DNA of 64,000 bases. Source: Planctomycetes bacterium MalM25. Lineage in GTDB: Bacteria > Planctomycetota > Planctomycetia > Pirellulales > Lacipirellulaceae. This document shows, piece after piece, positions 54,365 to 62,730 of this stretch. The stretch spans positions 1,759,001-1,823,000 of the forward strand of contig CP036424.1 in the NCBI GenBank assembly GCA_007745835.1, in the 5' to 3' direction. Made by a program: the position numbers and the translations under genes. The notes under the pieces are model-generated. The model ran no database searches, had not been told where the DNA came from, and saw only the letters and a list, made by a program, of their open reading frames with translations. Each line of letters opens with the position of its first letter. Within the stretch, counting starts at the first letter, position 1.

Positions 54365-55908
54365 GGCTTCGACGCCTTGGTTGCTGGCGTGGCTAGCGGT
54401 AGTTGCAGTTCGACTTCAAAGCTCGTGGCCGGGCCCTGGGGGGTTTGGGCGACGCCGGTGCCCCGGAGCGCGACCTCGCCCCAGCTGGGCGCCTCCTGCA
54501 GATGACGGACGAAGTCGTACACACCACTCTCTGTGTAACTGTTCCCTTCCAGTGAGACCTTGCCCTCGAATTCGCGCAGACTCCGGAGCCATACGTCGCC
54601 GGGCAGGCAGCCGCCGAGGCGTTCGACGAGCGGTGTCAGGTTCTGCTCGGGGGTGCTTTGGACCAGTCGGGTGAGGTTGTCGATCTCCGAGCCGGCCTTG
54701 GCGATTTCGTGGGACAGACGCTCGCCGCGCAGCTGCGCGGGTCGGGCCTTCTCGAACTTGCTTCGCAGGGCGGCAATCTCCGCTTGCTGCTCCAGGTTCA
54801 CCAGCCACAGGGTGGCGGCCGCGAGCAAGGTGGCGGCGATCGGCGCCAGGGCGCGCATCAGGAACGGGCGGATCGGTGGCTTCGCCCGGGCGTGGATCTC
54901 GTCCATCAGGTTGGGGCACGCGCCCTGCTCCGTGAGTCGGGCGCGGAACGCCAAGCCGAGGGCGGCGCCCATCTCGGCGGTGATGGACGAGCCGTCGGGC
55001 AAGCGCCAGTACTCTGAGAGTCGATCCAGTGGCATCACCTCGGTGGCCAGCCCGGTCTTGGTTTCCGAGTTGGTCGCGGCCACTTCTGCCGGTTTGCCAA
55101 CGAGCCACATCCGCTCGAAGGGGACGCTCCACATGTTGTACAGCTTGCCGCAGTATCGCTTCAGGCGATCGAGGTGATCATCGACCACCTCGCCGAGACG
55201 CTCGACGGTGGCGTCACTCGCGGGGCGGTACTCGACGAGCAGCTCCCCCAGCCGGCTCACGCCGATCTCGAAGTGCTCCTCGTCGAGCTGCGCCAGGATG
55301 ACCGGTGCGTCGTTGTCGGGCTCGAGCCTCCCCTGCAGTCGGCTCAGGGCGACCAGGGCGGACTCGACCACATCGACCACCATGCCGGCCGATTCGACGG
55401 CGTCGATCAGCCGCTGTAGGGTGCGCTCGTTGGTGACGGTGACCAGGGCGTGTTCGTGGCGGGCATCGATGCTCTTGCGTCCGACCGCGGTCGTCTTCGG
55501 CCCCGGGCCCAAGGAGAGGTACAGCTGGCTCCGCTCTTTCAGTTCAGCGATCTCGCTCTCGACCTTCGCGGTCGCGCCCGACGTGGCGCGGTTGACACAC
55601 AGCGTACTGCTGATCGCCAGCGACACGCTGCACCCCGCCAAGCGTTCTTCGGTGACGAGGCGGCGCAAGCCCTCGGCGAGCTCCGCCTGGCCGGCGTCGC
55701 ACATCAGGTCGGGCGCTTCGTTCCGCCAGCGGACCGTGCGGGTGCGGAGTTCGGGCAACTCTTCTGAGTCGCTCTCGATCACGATCGCGACTCGCAGCAC
55801 CGAGTGGCAGAGCTCGAGATAGATGCTCCGCGCGTCGGCGTGCCGACGGCGCGCCGCCGAGTTGCGGCGGTCGGACGACTGTCGGCGATCGGGGGAGGAT
55901 TGGTTCAT
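54361..55908 (-). CDS. GspL-like protein, fused PilM-PilN type
   Basis: 515 residues. A basic start (SSDRRNSAARRRHADARSIY) precedes an actin-like domain of ~340 residues (VEYRPASDATVERLGEVVDDHL, ITAEMGAALGLAFRARL), like PilM. Then a membrane helix (LAPIAATLLAAATLWLV), coiled coil (IAALRSKFEKARPAQLRGE) and a C-terminal PilN-like domain (GGCLPGDVWLRSLREFEGKVSLEG). In many systems these are two genes; here one. It joins the cytoplasmic ATPase to the inner-membrane complex. Start ATG 55908. Confidence 0.88.
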   Translation of the reverse strand: MNQSSPDRRQSSDRRNSAARRRHADARSIYLELCHSVLRVAIVIESDSEELPELRTRTVRWRNEAPDLMCDAGQAELAEGLRRLVTEERLAGCSVSLAISSTLCVNRATSGATAKVESEIAELKERSQLYLSLGPGPKTTAVGRKSIDARHEHALVTVTNERTLQRLIDAVESAGMVVDVVESALVALSRLQGRLEPDNDAPVILAQLDEEHFEIGVSRLGELLVEYRPASDATVERLGEVVDDHLDRLKRYCGKLYNMWSVPFERMWLVGKPAEVAATNSETKTGLATEVMPLDRLSEYWRLPDGSSITAEMGAALGLAFRARLTEQGACPNLMDEIHARAKPPIRPFLMRALAPIAATLLAAATLWLVNLEQQAEIAALRSKFEKARPAQLRGERLSHEIAKAGSEIDNLTRLVQSTPEQNLTPLVERLGGCLPGDVWLRSLREFEGKVSLEGNSYTESGVYDFVRHLQEAPSWGEVALRGTGVAQTPQGPATSFEVELQLPLATPATKASKP

Positions 55909-55943
55909 GGTTCGGTGCGGTTGGGGACGGTTCGCGTCTCGCT

Positions 55944-56315
55944 CTACAGCTCGATGGTCGCCTGGACGGTGCGCATGCCCTGGCCGGAGTAGCCGATCGA
56001 GGTGACCAGCACCCCGCCCGACCCGTCGTCGACACCGGTAGCCGAGTAGCCGCTCGCCGCGGGGGAGGGGGGGGCTGTCCCCTCGCTGACGGCGCCGCGC
56101 CAGCCCGGATCGTTCATGAGCTCGACACAAGCGTGGTGCACGCCGGCGTTCGCCCAGTAGAGGGCCTGCTCGTACTCGATCGCGTTGCGCGTGGCGGCGA
56201 GCTGCAGTGTCTCGGTCTGCATGACGTTCAGCACCAGCGCGCTGACCATGAAGACCAGGAACAGGGACATCAGCAACGCCGCACCGCGGCGTGGTTGGTG
56301 TGTGCGTTTCACCAT
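55944..56315 (-). CDS. PilX/GspK-like minor pilus assembly protein
   Basis: 123 residues. MVKRTHQPRRGAALLMSLFLVFMVSALVLNVMQTETLQLAATRNAIEYEQALYWANAG is the pattern of PilX-type N-termini: Gly-Ala-Ala-Leu-Leu followed by a membrane helix. The prepilin-like cleavage Gly is at residue 11. Shorter than GspK. The start overlaps the stop of the GspJ-like gene by seven bases. Confidence 0.8.
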   Translation of the reverse strand: MVKRTHQPRRGAALLMSLFLVFMVSALVLNVMQTETLQLAATRNAIEYEQALYWANAGVHHACVELMNDPGWRGAVSEGTAPPSPAASGYSATGVDDGSGGVLVTSIGYSGQGMRTVQATIEL

Positions 56316-56827
56316 GCCCTCACCCAGGTGAACGAGGAGACCGTGCGGGCGCCGCCGTCCGGCAGCGAGGCGGTGACGGTCGTCCGGAAGGTCTGCACGT
56401 CGCTCGGCTCGGTGGTCGCGGTCACGCCGTCGGCCTCGTAGCCTTCCAGCGTCAGCGAGACCACGCCGTCCGCGAGCGGCTGGGGAGAGGTGGCGTCGAC
56501 CTGCAGAGTGACCTGAGTCCCCGAATGGTCCCAGCGGAGCGTGGAACCGTCGGCCCTTTCGATCGCGAGGTGGCCGCTCGAATCGGCCGCCGACGAGATG
56601 CTCCTGACCGCCACCGCCTGCCGGGCGTGCTGGCGCAGGTGCCGCAGAACGGCGGCCGCCGACTCGGCGGCGTCGAGGTCCGACTCGTGCGCCTGCCAAG
56701 CGGCGTAGCTCGAGCGCAGCACCACGAACGACGACGCCATAAGTGTCGCCGAAAGCGAGACCGCGGTTATCACCTCCAGCAAGGTGACGCCGGCGCGGCG
56801 TTCGCGTTGTGGGGCGGGACGAGTCAT
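56309..56827 (-). CDS. GspJ-like prepilin-type protein
   Basis: 172 residues. RRAGVTLLEVITAVSLSATLMASSFVVLRSSYAAW is a type IV prepilin N-terminus with G at -1 and E at +5. Length and composition fit GspJ-type minor pseudopilins. Start at ATG 56827; a 4-base overlap joins it to the upstream GspI-like gene. The longer frame to 56881 overlaps that gene. Confidence 0.85.
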   Translation of the reverse strand: MTRPAPQRERRAGVTLLEVITAVSLSATLMASSFVVLRSSYAAWQAHESDLDAAESAAAVLRHLRQHARQAVAVRSISSAADSSGHLAIERADGSTLRWDHSGTQVTLQVDATSPQPLADGVVSLTLEGYEADGVTATTEPSDVQTFRTTVTASLPDGGARTVSSFTWVRAW

Positions 56828-57282
56828 GTTCCGAGGGCTTCGTAGGTGGCGAACTTGCCGATCTTGGTCCGGCACGAGCAACTCCTCTCGCCGGGCGTGA
56901 GAGTGTCGTCGCCGTTGGCGTCGTCGTAGACCGTGGTGCGGACATCCATCAGCTGATCGGTCAGCCCGCCCGCGAGCGGGTCGTCCGAGCAGGCGGTCTC
57001 GAAGCGGATGTTGGGGTGCCCGTCCGCGGCGAAGTCGCCGGTGTAAGTAGCGGAGGCCCAGGTCATCGCGATCGAGGCGAGTCGCTGCTCGATCTGCGAG
57101 GCGGCGTACAGCGACAGCAGCTGTTGCCGGTCGGTCTCCGAGCTCTTTTGCACGCCCAACCGCACTAGCTGCATCGCCGGCACGAGGGTGGCGGCCATCA
57201 GCGCGGTGGCGGCGACAACCTCGACGAGCGAGTACGCGCGACGCGGGGGCCGGGGCCGGCGGATTGTCGGATCGCTAGGCAT
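56824..57282 (-). CDS. GspI-like prepilin-type protein
   Basis: 152 residues. The N-terminus PRRAYSLVEVVAATALMAATLVPAMQLV carries an A at the -1 position instead of Gly, followed by YSLVE. The C-terminal part has SCSCRTKIGKFATYEALG. A minor pseudopilin by location and N-terminus; GspI is the closest guess. Start ATG 57282. Confidence 0.8.
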   Translation of the reverse strand: MPSDPTIRRPRPPRRAYSLVEVVAATALMAATLVPAMQLVRLGVQKSSETDRQQLLSLYAASQIEQRLASIAMTWASATYTGDFAADGHPNIRFETACSDDPLAGGLTDQLMDVRTTVYDDANGDDTLTPGERSCSCRTKIGKFATYEALGT

Positions 57283-57315
57283 ACGGAAACCTAGCTCACG
57301 CTGGGGACGCGGCCG

Positions 57316-57810
57316 TCACTTGGCTTTCACGGTTTCGATGTGCCCGGTGAGGGCGTTCACCGTCAGGTCCCAGTTCCAATCGCCGTCGCCGATCCCGATT
57401 TTGCCGCCGGCGACCGGCGTGTTGAGGGCCCCGCTGTAGTTGAACTCCCAGCGGTCCGATGAGCCGGTGAGGGTCACACCGTTCGGGACGGCGATCTCGG
57501 CTTCGGTGACTTGGTCGCCCCCCGAGGTAACCCGCACCACGCGTAGAGCGGTGACAACGCCACTGTCGCGCACCAGCACGACCGCCGCGGGCGAGCCCTC
57601 GCCGATCGCCTGGCGTTGGGCCAAGTGGAGCGATTGGGCGACGCTGCGGGCGAAACCTTGGGCCGAAGCGGTCGTCAGAGCGTAGTCCCCCCATCGGACG
57701 ACGGCGGCAGCCGACAGCACGCCGGCGATCGCCACCACCGCGGTCAGCTCCAGCAAAGAGAACGCACGCCGCTCGTAACGAGGGCGTGCGTCGGTCGATC
57801 TGTGGTTCAT
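57316..57810 (-). CDS. GspH-like prepilin-type protein
   Basis: 164 residues. YERRAFSLLELTAVVAIAGVLSAAAVVRWGDYALTTASAQGFARS is a prepilin N-terminus with A before FSLLE and a following helix, as in GspH (minor pseudopilin). The C-terminal domain is beta-rich (WEFNYSGALNTPVAGGKIGIG). Start ATG 57810; the longer frame to 57834 overlaps the GspG-like stop. Confidence 0.82.
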   Translation of the reverse strand: MNHRSTDARPRYERRAFSLLELTAVVAIAGVLSAAAVVRWGDYALTTASAQGFARSVAQSLHLAQRQAIGEGSPAAVVLVRDSGVVTALRVVRVTSGGDQVTEAEIAVPNGVTLTGSSDRWEFNYSGALNTPVAGGKIGIGDGDWNWDLTVNALTGHIETVKAK

Positions 57811-57833
57811 AGCGGGGGACTGCCCGAGATGCA

Positions 57834-58154
57834 TCAGTCGATGCGGTGCGACGTGGCGTTCATTGCGTACGACGAGCTATCGATCGGGTTGGTCGGGATA
57901 CCGTCCGGGAAGTAATCGACGGTGTCCAGCTCCTTCAGGTTTGCCGAAGGCCACGAGCCCTGCTCGATGTAGTAGCGCTCGATCGCCGAGTTGATGGTCG
58001 CCCGATTATGGGCGTGGACCTTCGCTTTGGCGGTGTCGCTCGACGTCGTGACCCGCGGGACGATGATCGCCGCGATGATGCCGAGGATCGTGACAACGGC
58101 CAGGAGTTCCATCAACGAGAACGCCTGACGACGGGGGCGGCGTGTGCGATTCAT
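57834..58154 (-). CDS. GspG-like major pseudopilin
   Basis: 106 residues. RRQAFSLMELLAVVTILGIIAAIIVPRV is a prepilin N-terminus with A before FSLME. The helical part then reads HNRATINSAIERYYIEQGSWP, followed by a short GspG-like C-terminus with IPTNPIDSSSYAMN. Shorter than typical GspG (~140). A second, similar protein lies just upstream (58303-58638). Start ATG 58154. Confidence 0.85.
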   Translation of the reverse strand: MNRTRRPRRQAFSLMELLAVVTILGIIAAIIVPRVTTSSDTAKAKVHAHNRATINSAIERYYIEQGSWPSANLKELDTVDYFPDGIPTNPIDSSSYAMNATSHRID

Positions 58155-58302
58155 AGCAAGTGACTCGGCTGCGGTTTCGAAATGAAGTACTTACTTGGCG
58201 TTGTGTGTCAGGTGGCGCCTTGCGGCGTTGCGAAAACGTAGAACGTAGTTTTGCGCTCCACGGAAAGAAATGCGGATTTCCGACGCGTAAACTGTTCCCC
58301 GG

Positions 58303-58638
58303 TTAGTGATTGTGGCCTACCACACGGCCGTCTGCATCGATTGTGTAGGTCGCGCCATCGACCGGACAGCTGGGCACCCCCTGGGGGAAGTAGCTCGGGT
58401 CGATGCCGATGTCCGACAGGCTGTTCGTCGGGAACGACCCGGTCGCCCGCATCCAGAGAGCCGACTGCAGCTCGATCTCCGTGCGGATCACGTGGCAGGC
58501 GGCGCGGTTCCCTTTCGTCCGCGTCGACTCGGTGCGTGGCAACGCCATCGCGGCGAGCACGCCGAGGATCGTGACCGCCGTCATCAGCTCGAGGAGCGAG
58601 TTGCCGCGCCGCGTGGCGCGATTCCTTGGAAGCATCAT
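58303..58638 (-). CDS. Second GspG-like pseudopilin
   Basis: 111 residues. RRGNSLLELMTAVTILGVLAAMALPRTESTR is a prepilin N-terminus with NSLLE, and the C-terminus (SYFPQGVPSCPVDGATYTIDADGRVVGHN) parallels that of the next gene, whose KELDTVDYFPDGIPTNPID has the same plan with a Cys extra. Start at ATG 58638; the frame is open far upstream, in the GspF gene, and is rejected there. Only 5 bases separate it from the GspF stop. Confidence 0.82.
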   Translation of the reverse strand: MMLPRNRATRRGNSLLELMTAVTILGVLAAMALPRTESTRTKGNRAACHVIRTEIELQSALWMRATGSFPTNSLSDIGIDPSYFPQGVPSCPVDGATYTIDADGRVVGHNH

Positions 58639-58643
58639 GGCGA

Positions 58644-59804
58644 TTATCCCACCGTGTTGATCATGTCGAACATCGGCAGGTAGATCGCTAGCAGAATGAC
58701 CGCGACGGCGCACGCCATCGAGATGGTGAGAACCGGTTCGATGACTCCGATCGCCAGGTCCGTCTTCCGCTCGATCTCCTCCTCCAGCAGCTCGCAGATC
58801 TGCTGGGTCGACTTGGACAGCCGCCCCGTCTGCTCGCCAACGATCACCAGCTGGCTGACCATCGGTGGGAAGAGGTCGTCGTGGCGTTCCACTTCGCGGC
58901 TGAACCGTTCGCCTTGTTGCACGGCCTGGTGCAATGAGCCGACCGCGAGTTTCATCGCGCGGTTGCCAACCGAATCGGCCGCCTCTTCGAGCGACTCGGC
59001 GAGGGTGAACCCCGATTCCATCAGGCTGCCCAGCACCTCCATGAGTTGCAGCAGCGAGATGTCGCGGAGCCAGGGGCCCACCAGGGGGACCTTCAGCAAG
59101 TTCGTGTCCATCCGCTCGGCGATCCGTTCGTTCTGGCGGAGCTGGCGCAGCAGGAGGGGCAGGCCCACGGCAACCAGCGCTGCCGCCCACCAGTACCCCT
59201 GGGCGAGGGCGCCGACGTCGATCATCACCTGGGTGATGCCCGGAAGCGGCACGTTCGCCGAGGCGTAGGTCTCCTCGAATACCGGGACGACGTAGCAGAG
59301 CAGGAAGCCGACCACCGCGGCGCCGACCGAGGCCAGCACGACCGGGTAAGCGAGCTTCTTGATCACGTTCTCTTGGAGCTTGCCCGCTTTCTCGCGCTGC
59401 TCGGCGACGTGGAGGAGGGTCTCCGGCAGGGCGCCGGCGCGCTCGCCGACGTGGATCTGGCTGACGGTCACTTTGTCGAAGGCGCCATCGAGCTGACCGA
59501 GTGCCGAGCTGAACAAGTCGCCGCTCTCGACCCGTCGCCGCAGGCCCTGAAGGGTTTGCCGGCAATTCTCTAGAGCCTTCTCTTCCGCGAGGGCGCCGAT
59601 CGCCTTTGGCAGCGAAACCCCGTTGCTGGTGAGCGTGGCGAGGTTGCGCAGGATGAGCGTCGTTTCTTTCTTCGTCATCCGCCGACGCGACTTGTCGCCG
59701 AAGGCCAACCAGCCGGCGGCCGGTTGGTTCTTCTTGGCGCTCTGGCGGACCGCCGCCGAGGCGGAGGCGAGCGGGGCGAGTTTCTTCTTGGTGGCGGCGC
59801 GCAC
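58644..59804 (-). CDS. gspF: GspF/PilC-like inner-membrane platform protein
   Basis: 386 residues from GTG. MTKKETTLILRNLATLTSNGVSLPKAIGALAE, IHVGERAGALPETLLHVAEQREKAGKLQENVIKKLAYPVV and the second half MVSQLVIVGEQTGRLSKSTQQICELLEEEIERKTDL show the two T2SSF repeats. About three membrane helices. The N-terminus carries ~45 extra Lys/Ala-rich residues. Interacts with the ATPase. Confidence 0.94.
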   Translation of the reverse strand: MRAATKKKLAPLASASAAVRQSAKKNQPAAGWLAFGDKSRRRMTKKETTLILRNLATLTSNGVSLPKAIGALAEEKALENCRQTLQGLRRRVESGDLFSSALGQLDGAFDKVTVSQIHVGERAGALPETLLHVAEQREKAGKLQENVIKKLAYPVVLASVGAAVVGFLLCYVVPVFEETYASANVPLPGITQVMIDVGALAQGYWWAAALVAVGLPLLLRQLRQNERIAERMDTNLLKVPLVGPWLRDISLLQLMEVLGSLMESGFTLAESLEEAADSVGNRAMKLAVGSLHQAVQQGERFSREVERHDDLFPPMVSQLVIVGEQTGRLSKSTQQICELLEEEIERKTDLAIGVIEPVLTISMACAVAVILLAIYLPMFDMINTVG

Positions 59805-59819
59805 GGCGGGTCGGCTCCG

Positions 59820-61508
59820 TTAGCTCGACAGCTTGTAGTAAACCTCTTCGAGCGTCGTGCGGCCCGCGTAGACCTGCTCGATCCCGGCCTGCGCCAGCTC
59901 GACAAGCCCTTGGCCGACCGCGATCTCGCGGAGCTTGGAGACCGGTTCGCCCTTCTCGACCGCGTCGGCCAGCTCGGGCGTCATGACCATGATCTCGTAG
60001 ATCGGGATCCGCCCCGAGTAGCCCGTCCCGAGGCACTTCTTGCAGCCGCGTCCGCGGAAGAAGACGGCGTCTTCAGGCGGCGTGGCGTCGCCGGCGAGCT
60101 TCCGCCAGAGCTGCTCATTGAGCTCGGCGGGCGCTTTGCACTCCGTGCAGATCGACCGCAACAGCCGCTGCGCGATCGACCCGAGCAGGGCTCCGCCGAT
60201 CTTGAAGTCGTCGATCCCCAGGTCATTGAGCCGCTGCACCGCCCCGATCGAATCGTTCGTGTGCAGGGTGCTAATCAAGAGGTGCCCGGTGAGGGCCGCC
60301 TGGACGCTGGTGCCGGCCGTCTCGTGGTCGCGGATTTCGCCGACCATGATGACGTCCGGGTCCTGGCGCATGATGTACTTCAGCGCGTTGGCGAAGCCCA
60401 TGCCGTGTTCGTTATCGCTCGCCACCTGATTGATGCCGGTCAGGCGGTACTCGACGGGGTCTTCGACCGTGACGATGTTCCGGTTCACCGCGTTCAGCTT
60501 CGACAGCACGGAGTACATCGTGGTGCTCTTTCCCGAGCCGGTCGGGCCCGTCACTACGATCATGCCGTGCGGCTTGTCGATGAGGTTCTGCACCTGCTTG
60601 AGGTCGCGTTCGCTGAACCCGAGGCTCTGCAGGTCGAAGGTCTTGCCCCCCTCGTCGAGCACACGCATCACGACCTTCTCGCCGCCGACCGTGGGGATCG
60701 TGCTGACGCGGAAGTTGACCCGCGCGCCGGCCTCGGTGATGGTGAGGCGGCCGTCTTGGGGGCGGCGGTTCTCGGTCGTGTCCATGTCCGCCATGACCTT
60801 GATCCGGGCCACGACCGCGTCTTCGGTGTGGTTGGGGATGGTCATGACCGGCTGGAGTTCGCCGTCGACGCGGTAGCGGACCCGCATCTCGGGCACGTGC
60901 GGTTCCAGGTGGATGTCGCTGCACCCGGCGTTGATGGCGCCGGTGAGGATCGAGGTCACCAGCCGCACGACGGGCGCCTGCTCTTCCTCGGCGACAACGG
61001 TCGCTTCGAGTTCCTCGTCCTCGCTGTGCTCGGCGTTGGCGAGGTCGGCCAGCTTCATATCGACGATCGTCTGGCGCGCGGTCAGGCGGTCGTCGAAGCC
61101 CCGGTCGAGCGCCGCCCGCACCGGCCCGTCGAGCGCGACGACCGGCTTCACGTGGTAGCCGGTGATCAGCTCGGTCTCGCTGATGGTGTCGATGTCGTCC
61201 GGCGCGACCATGGCGAGCTCGAGCTCGCCGCCGTGGACCTTGACGGGCACGCACGAGCGATCGCGGGCCAGGTCCTCCGGGACGAGCCGCGCCACCTGCG
61301 GGTTGACCGACTGGGGCACCAGGTCGAGGTACGGGACGTGGTACTGCTCGGAGAGCGCGTCGCCGAGTTGGTCGATCGAGATCAGGTTGCGGCGCAACAT
61401 GATCTGGCCGAGCATGCCACGCTCGTTACCCTGGGCCGCGAGCGCAGCCTCAAGCTGGTTCTGCGTGATGTAGCCACGCTGCACCAGGATGTCGCCGAGG
61501 CGGGCCAT
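59820..61508 (-). CDS. gspE: GspE/PilB-type secretion ATPase
   Basis: 562 residues. N-terminal MshEN-like domain (ARLGDILVQRGYITQNQLEAALAAQ), Walker A GPTGSGKSTTMYSVL near residue 320, Asp box DPVEYRLTGINQV, Walker B MRQDPDVIMVGEIRD and His box LLISTLHTNDSIGAVQRL. Four cysteines (CTEC and CKKC) form the zinc site. Hexameric ATPase powering pseudopilus assembly. The most secure gene of the operon. Confidence 0.97.
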   Translation of the reverse strand: MARLGDILVQRGYITQNQLEAALAAQGNERGMLGQIMLRRNLISIDQLGDALSEQYHVPYLDLVPQSVNPQVARLVPEDLARDRSCVPVKVHGGELELAMVAPDDIDTISETELITGYHVKPVVALDGPVRAALDRGFDDRLTARQTIVDMKLADLANAEHSEDEELEATVVAEEEQAPVVRLVTSILTGAINAGCSDIHLEPHVPEMRVRYRVDGELQPVMTIPNHTEDAVVARIKVMADMDTTENRRPQDGRLTITEAGARVNFRVSTIPTVGGEKVVMRVLDEGGKTFDLQSLGFSERDLKQVQNLIDKPHGMIVVTGPTGSGKSTTMYSVLSKLNAVNRNIVTVEDPVEYRLTGINQVASDNEHGMGFANALKYIMRQDPDVIMVGEIRDHETAGTSVQAALTGHLLISTLHTNDSIGAVQRLNDLGIDDFKIGGALLGSIAQRLLRSICTECKAPAELNEQLWRKLAGDATPPEDAVFFRGRGCKKCLGTGYSGRIPIYEIMVMTPELADAVEKGEPVSKLREIAVGQGLVELAQAGIEQVYAGRTTLEEVYYKLSS

Positions 61509-61542
61509 AGGGGTTTGTCTTGGTAAGGAGGTGGCGGACGGG

Positions 61543-61929
61543 TCAGCCTTCGATCGGCTGCGTCAGCCGGGCGAGCTTTCTCTCGAGCATGAGCGGGTCG
61601 TAGGGCGTGACGAGGTAGTCGTCGGCGCCGGCGTTGAACGCCTTCTGCACGTCGGTCAGCTCGGCGTTGGGCGAGAGCAGCATGACCGGCACCTCGCTGG
61701 TTCGCAGGTCGTTGCTCAGCCGGTCGATCATCTCCAGCCCGTCCATGTCGGGGAGGAAATGGCCGATGAGGATCGCGTCGGGCAGCTCGGACGCGAGCCA
61801 CTCGAGCGCGTCGCCGCCCGAGGCCCGCGACACGACGGCGTGGCCGAGCAGCTCCAGGCGGAACTGTGTGATCTCGCGCAGCGTCTCGTCCTCTTCGATC
61901 AGCAGGATCGTCTTTTGAAGTTCGTTCAT
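61543..61929 (-). CDS. Receiver-like protein lacking the phospho-acceptor Asp
   Basis: 128 residues. A receiver (CheY-like) fold: TILLIEEDETLREITQFRLE, LPDAILIGHFLPDMDG, VPVMLLSPNAELTD and FNAGADDYLVTPYDP. The acidic cluster E12-E13-D14 is intact, but the position of the phospho-acceptor Asp is Gly (G56, in ILIGHFLP) and the conserved Lys near the end is Thr (T108). A pseudo-receiver by sequence. It is the first gene of the secretion operon, 34 bases before gspE, so it may regulate or bind the ATPase rather than respond to a kinase. Confidence 0.9.
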   Translation of the reverse strand: MNELQKTILLIEEDETLREITQFRLELLGHAVVSRASGGDALEWLASELPDAILIGHFLPDMDGLEMIDRLSNDLRTSEVPVMLLSPNAELTDVQKAFNAGADDYLVTPYDPLMLERKLARLTQPIEG

Positions 61930-62042
61930 GGTGGTTGTGCTTGACGGGGCGGACGCTCGGGGACGGTTGAGCGCAAGGCCTAGCGGTATTTACGTCGCCC
62001 CCGGCGGCGGTCAAGCCGTTCCCGCACGAGCCGGTGCGCACG

Positions 62043-62085
62043 ACAAAGCGACGCCGGCGCGCTCAGCGCCCCGGCGTCGCTTTGT
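62043..62085. terminator. Hairpin terminator between the CBS gene and the secretion operon
   Basis: Perfect 15-bp stem ACAAAGCGACGCCGG (62043-62057) with its complement (62071-62085), 13-base loop. On the minus strand it lies just after the CBS stop at 62117. It is followed by a short T-rich run only, so termination strength is uncertain. It isolates the CBS gene from the operon. Confidence 0.75.
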
Positions 62086-62116
62086 GAGGTTTGTACGTTC
62101 TGTGACGCGCCCGCTT

Positions 62117-62512
62117 TCAGCAGGTGGCCACCGGCGCCGACGCTTGGTAGATGGCGTTCAGCACGTCACGGCGGGACACGAGGCCGGTCAGGCACCCGTT
62201 CTCGACCACCGGCAGGCGACGCACGCGGTGCACGATGCACAGATCGGCGACCTTGTTGACCGGGTCGCTCGCCTCGACGGTGAGCACCTCGCTGGTCATG
62301 TGATCGCACACCTTGTGGTCCGCGACGTTCTGATCGTACGCCAGCGCGAGCAGGGCGAACTCGGTCAGGATGCCGACCAAGCGGTCGCGATTATCGACCA
62401 CGGGTAACCCGCTGATGCGGCGTGCTAGCAACAGGTCGATGGCGTCACGGATCGAGGCGTCCGGCGAGATCGTGACGATCTCACGGCTCATGATATTCTT
62501 GACGGTCAGCAT
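62117..62512 (-). CDS. CBS-domain protein
   Basis: 131 residues with two CBS repeats: IMSREIVTISPDASIRDAIDLLLARRISGLPVVDNRDRLVGILTEF and MTSEVLTVEASDPVNKVADLCIVHRVRRLPVVENGCLTGLVSRRDVL. Stand-alone CBS pairs bind adenosine nucleotides and act as energy sensors. Partner unknown. Same strand as the secretion operon, with a terminator between. Confidence 0.93.
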   Translation of the reverse strand: MLTVKNIMSREIVTISPDASIRDAIDLLLARRISGLPVVDNRDRLVGILTEFALLALAYDQNVADHKVCDHMTSEVLTVEASDPVNKVADLCIVHRVRRLPVVENGCLTGLVSRRDVLNAIYQASAPVATC

Positions 62513-62730
62513 GAAGAAGTCCTTGGCGAGAGGAGGGCGGACGCAAGCTCCCCAAACCTAGTCCGAGACTCTTACCCTGGCGCCACCCTTGTGGAGCGAG
62601 TGTCGTCGTTCGCGTCGTGGCTCAATGCGGATCCTCGGCACAGACGCTACGAGCGACACACGGGCTCACGAACCACGCCATCAGCCACGACGTACTCTTA
62701 GTAGCGACTGCGAGCCCCCAGGACGCCGTG

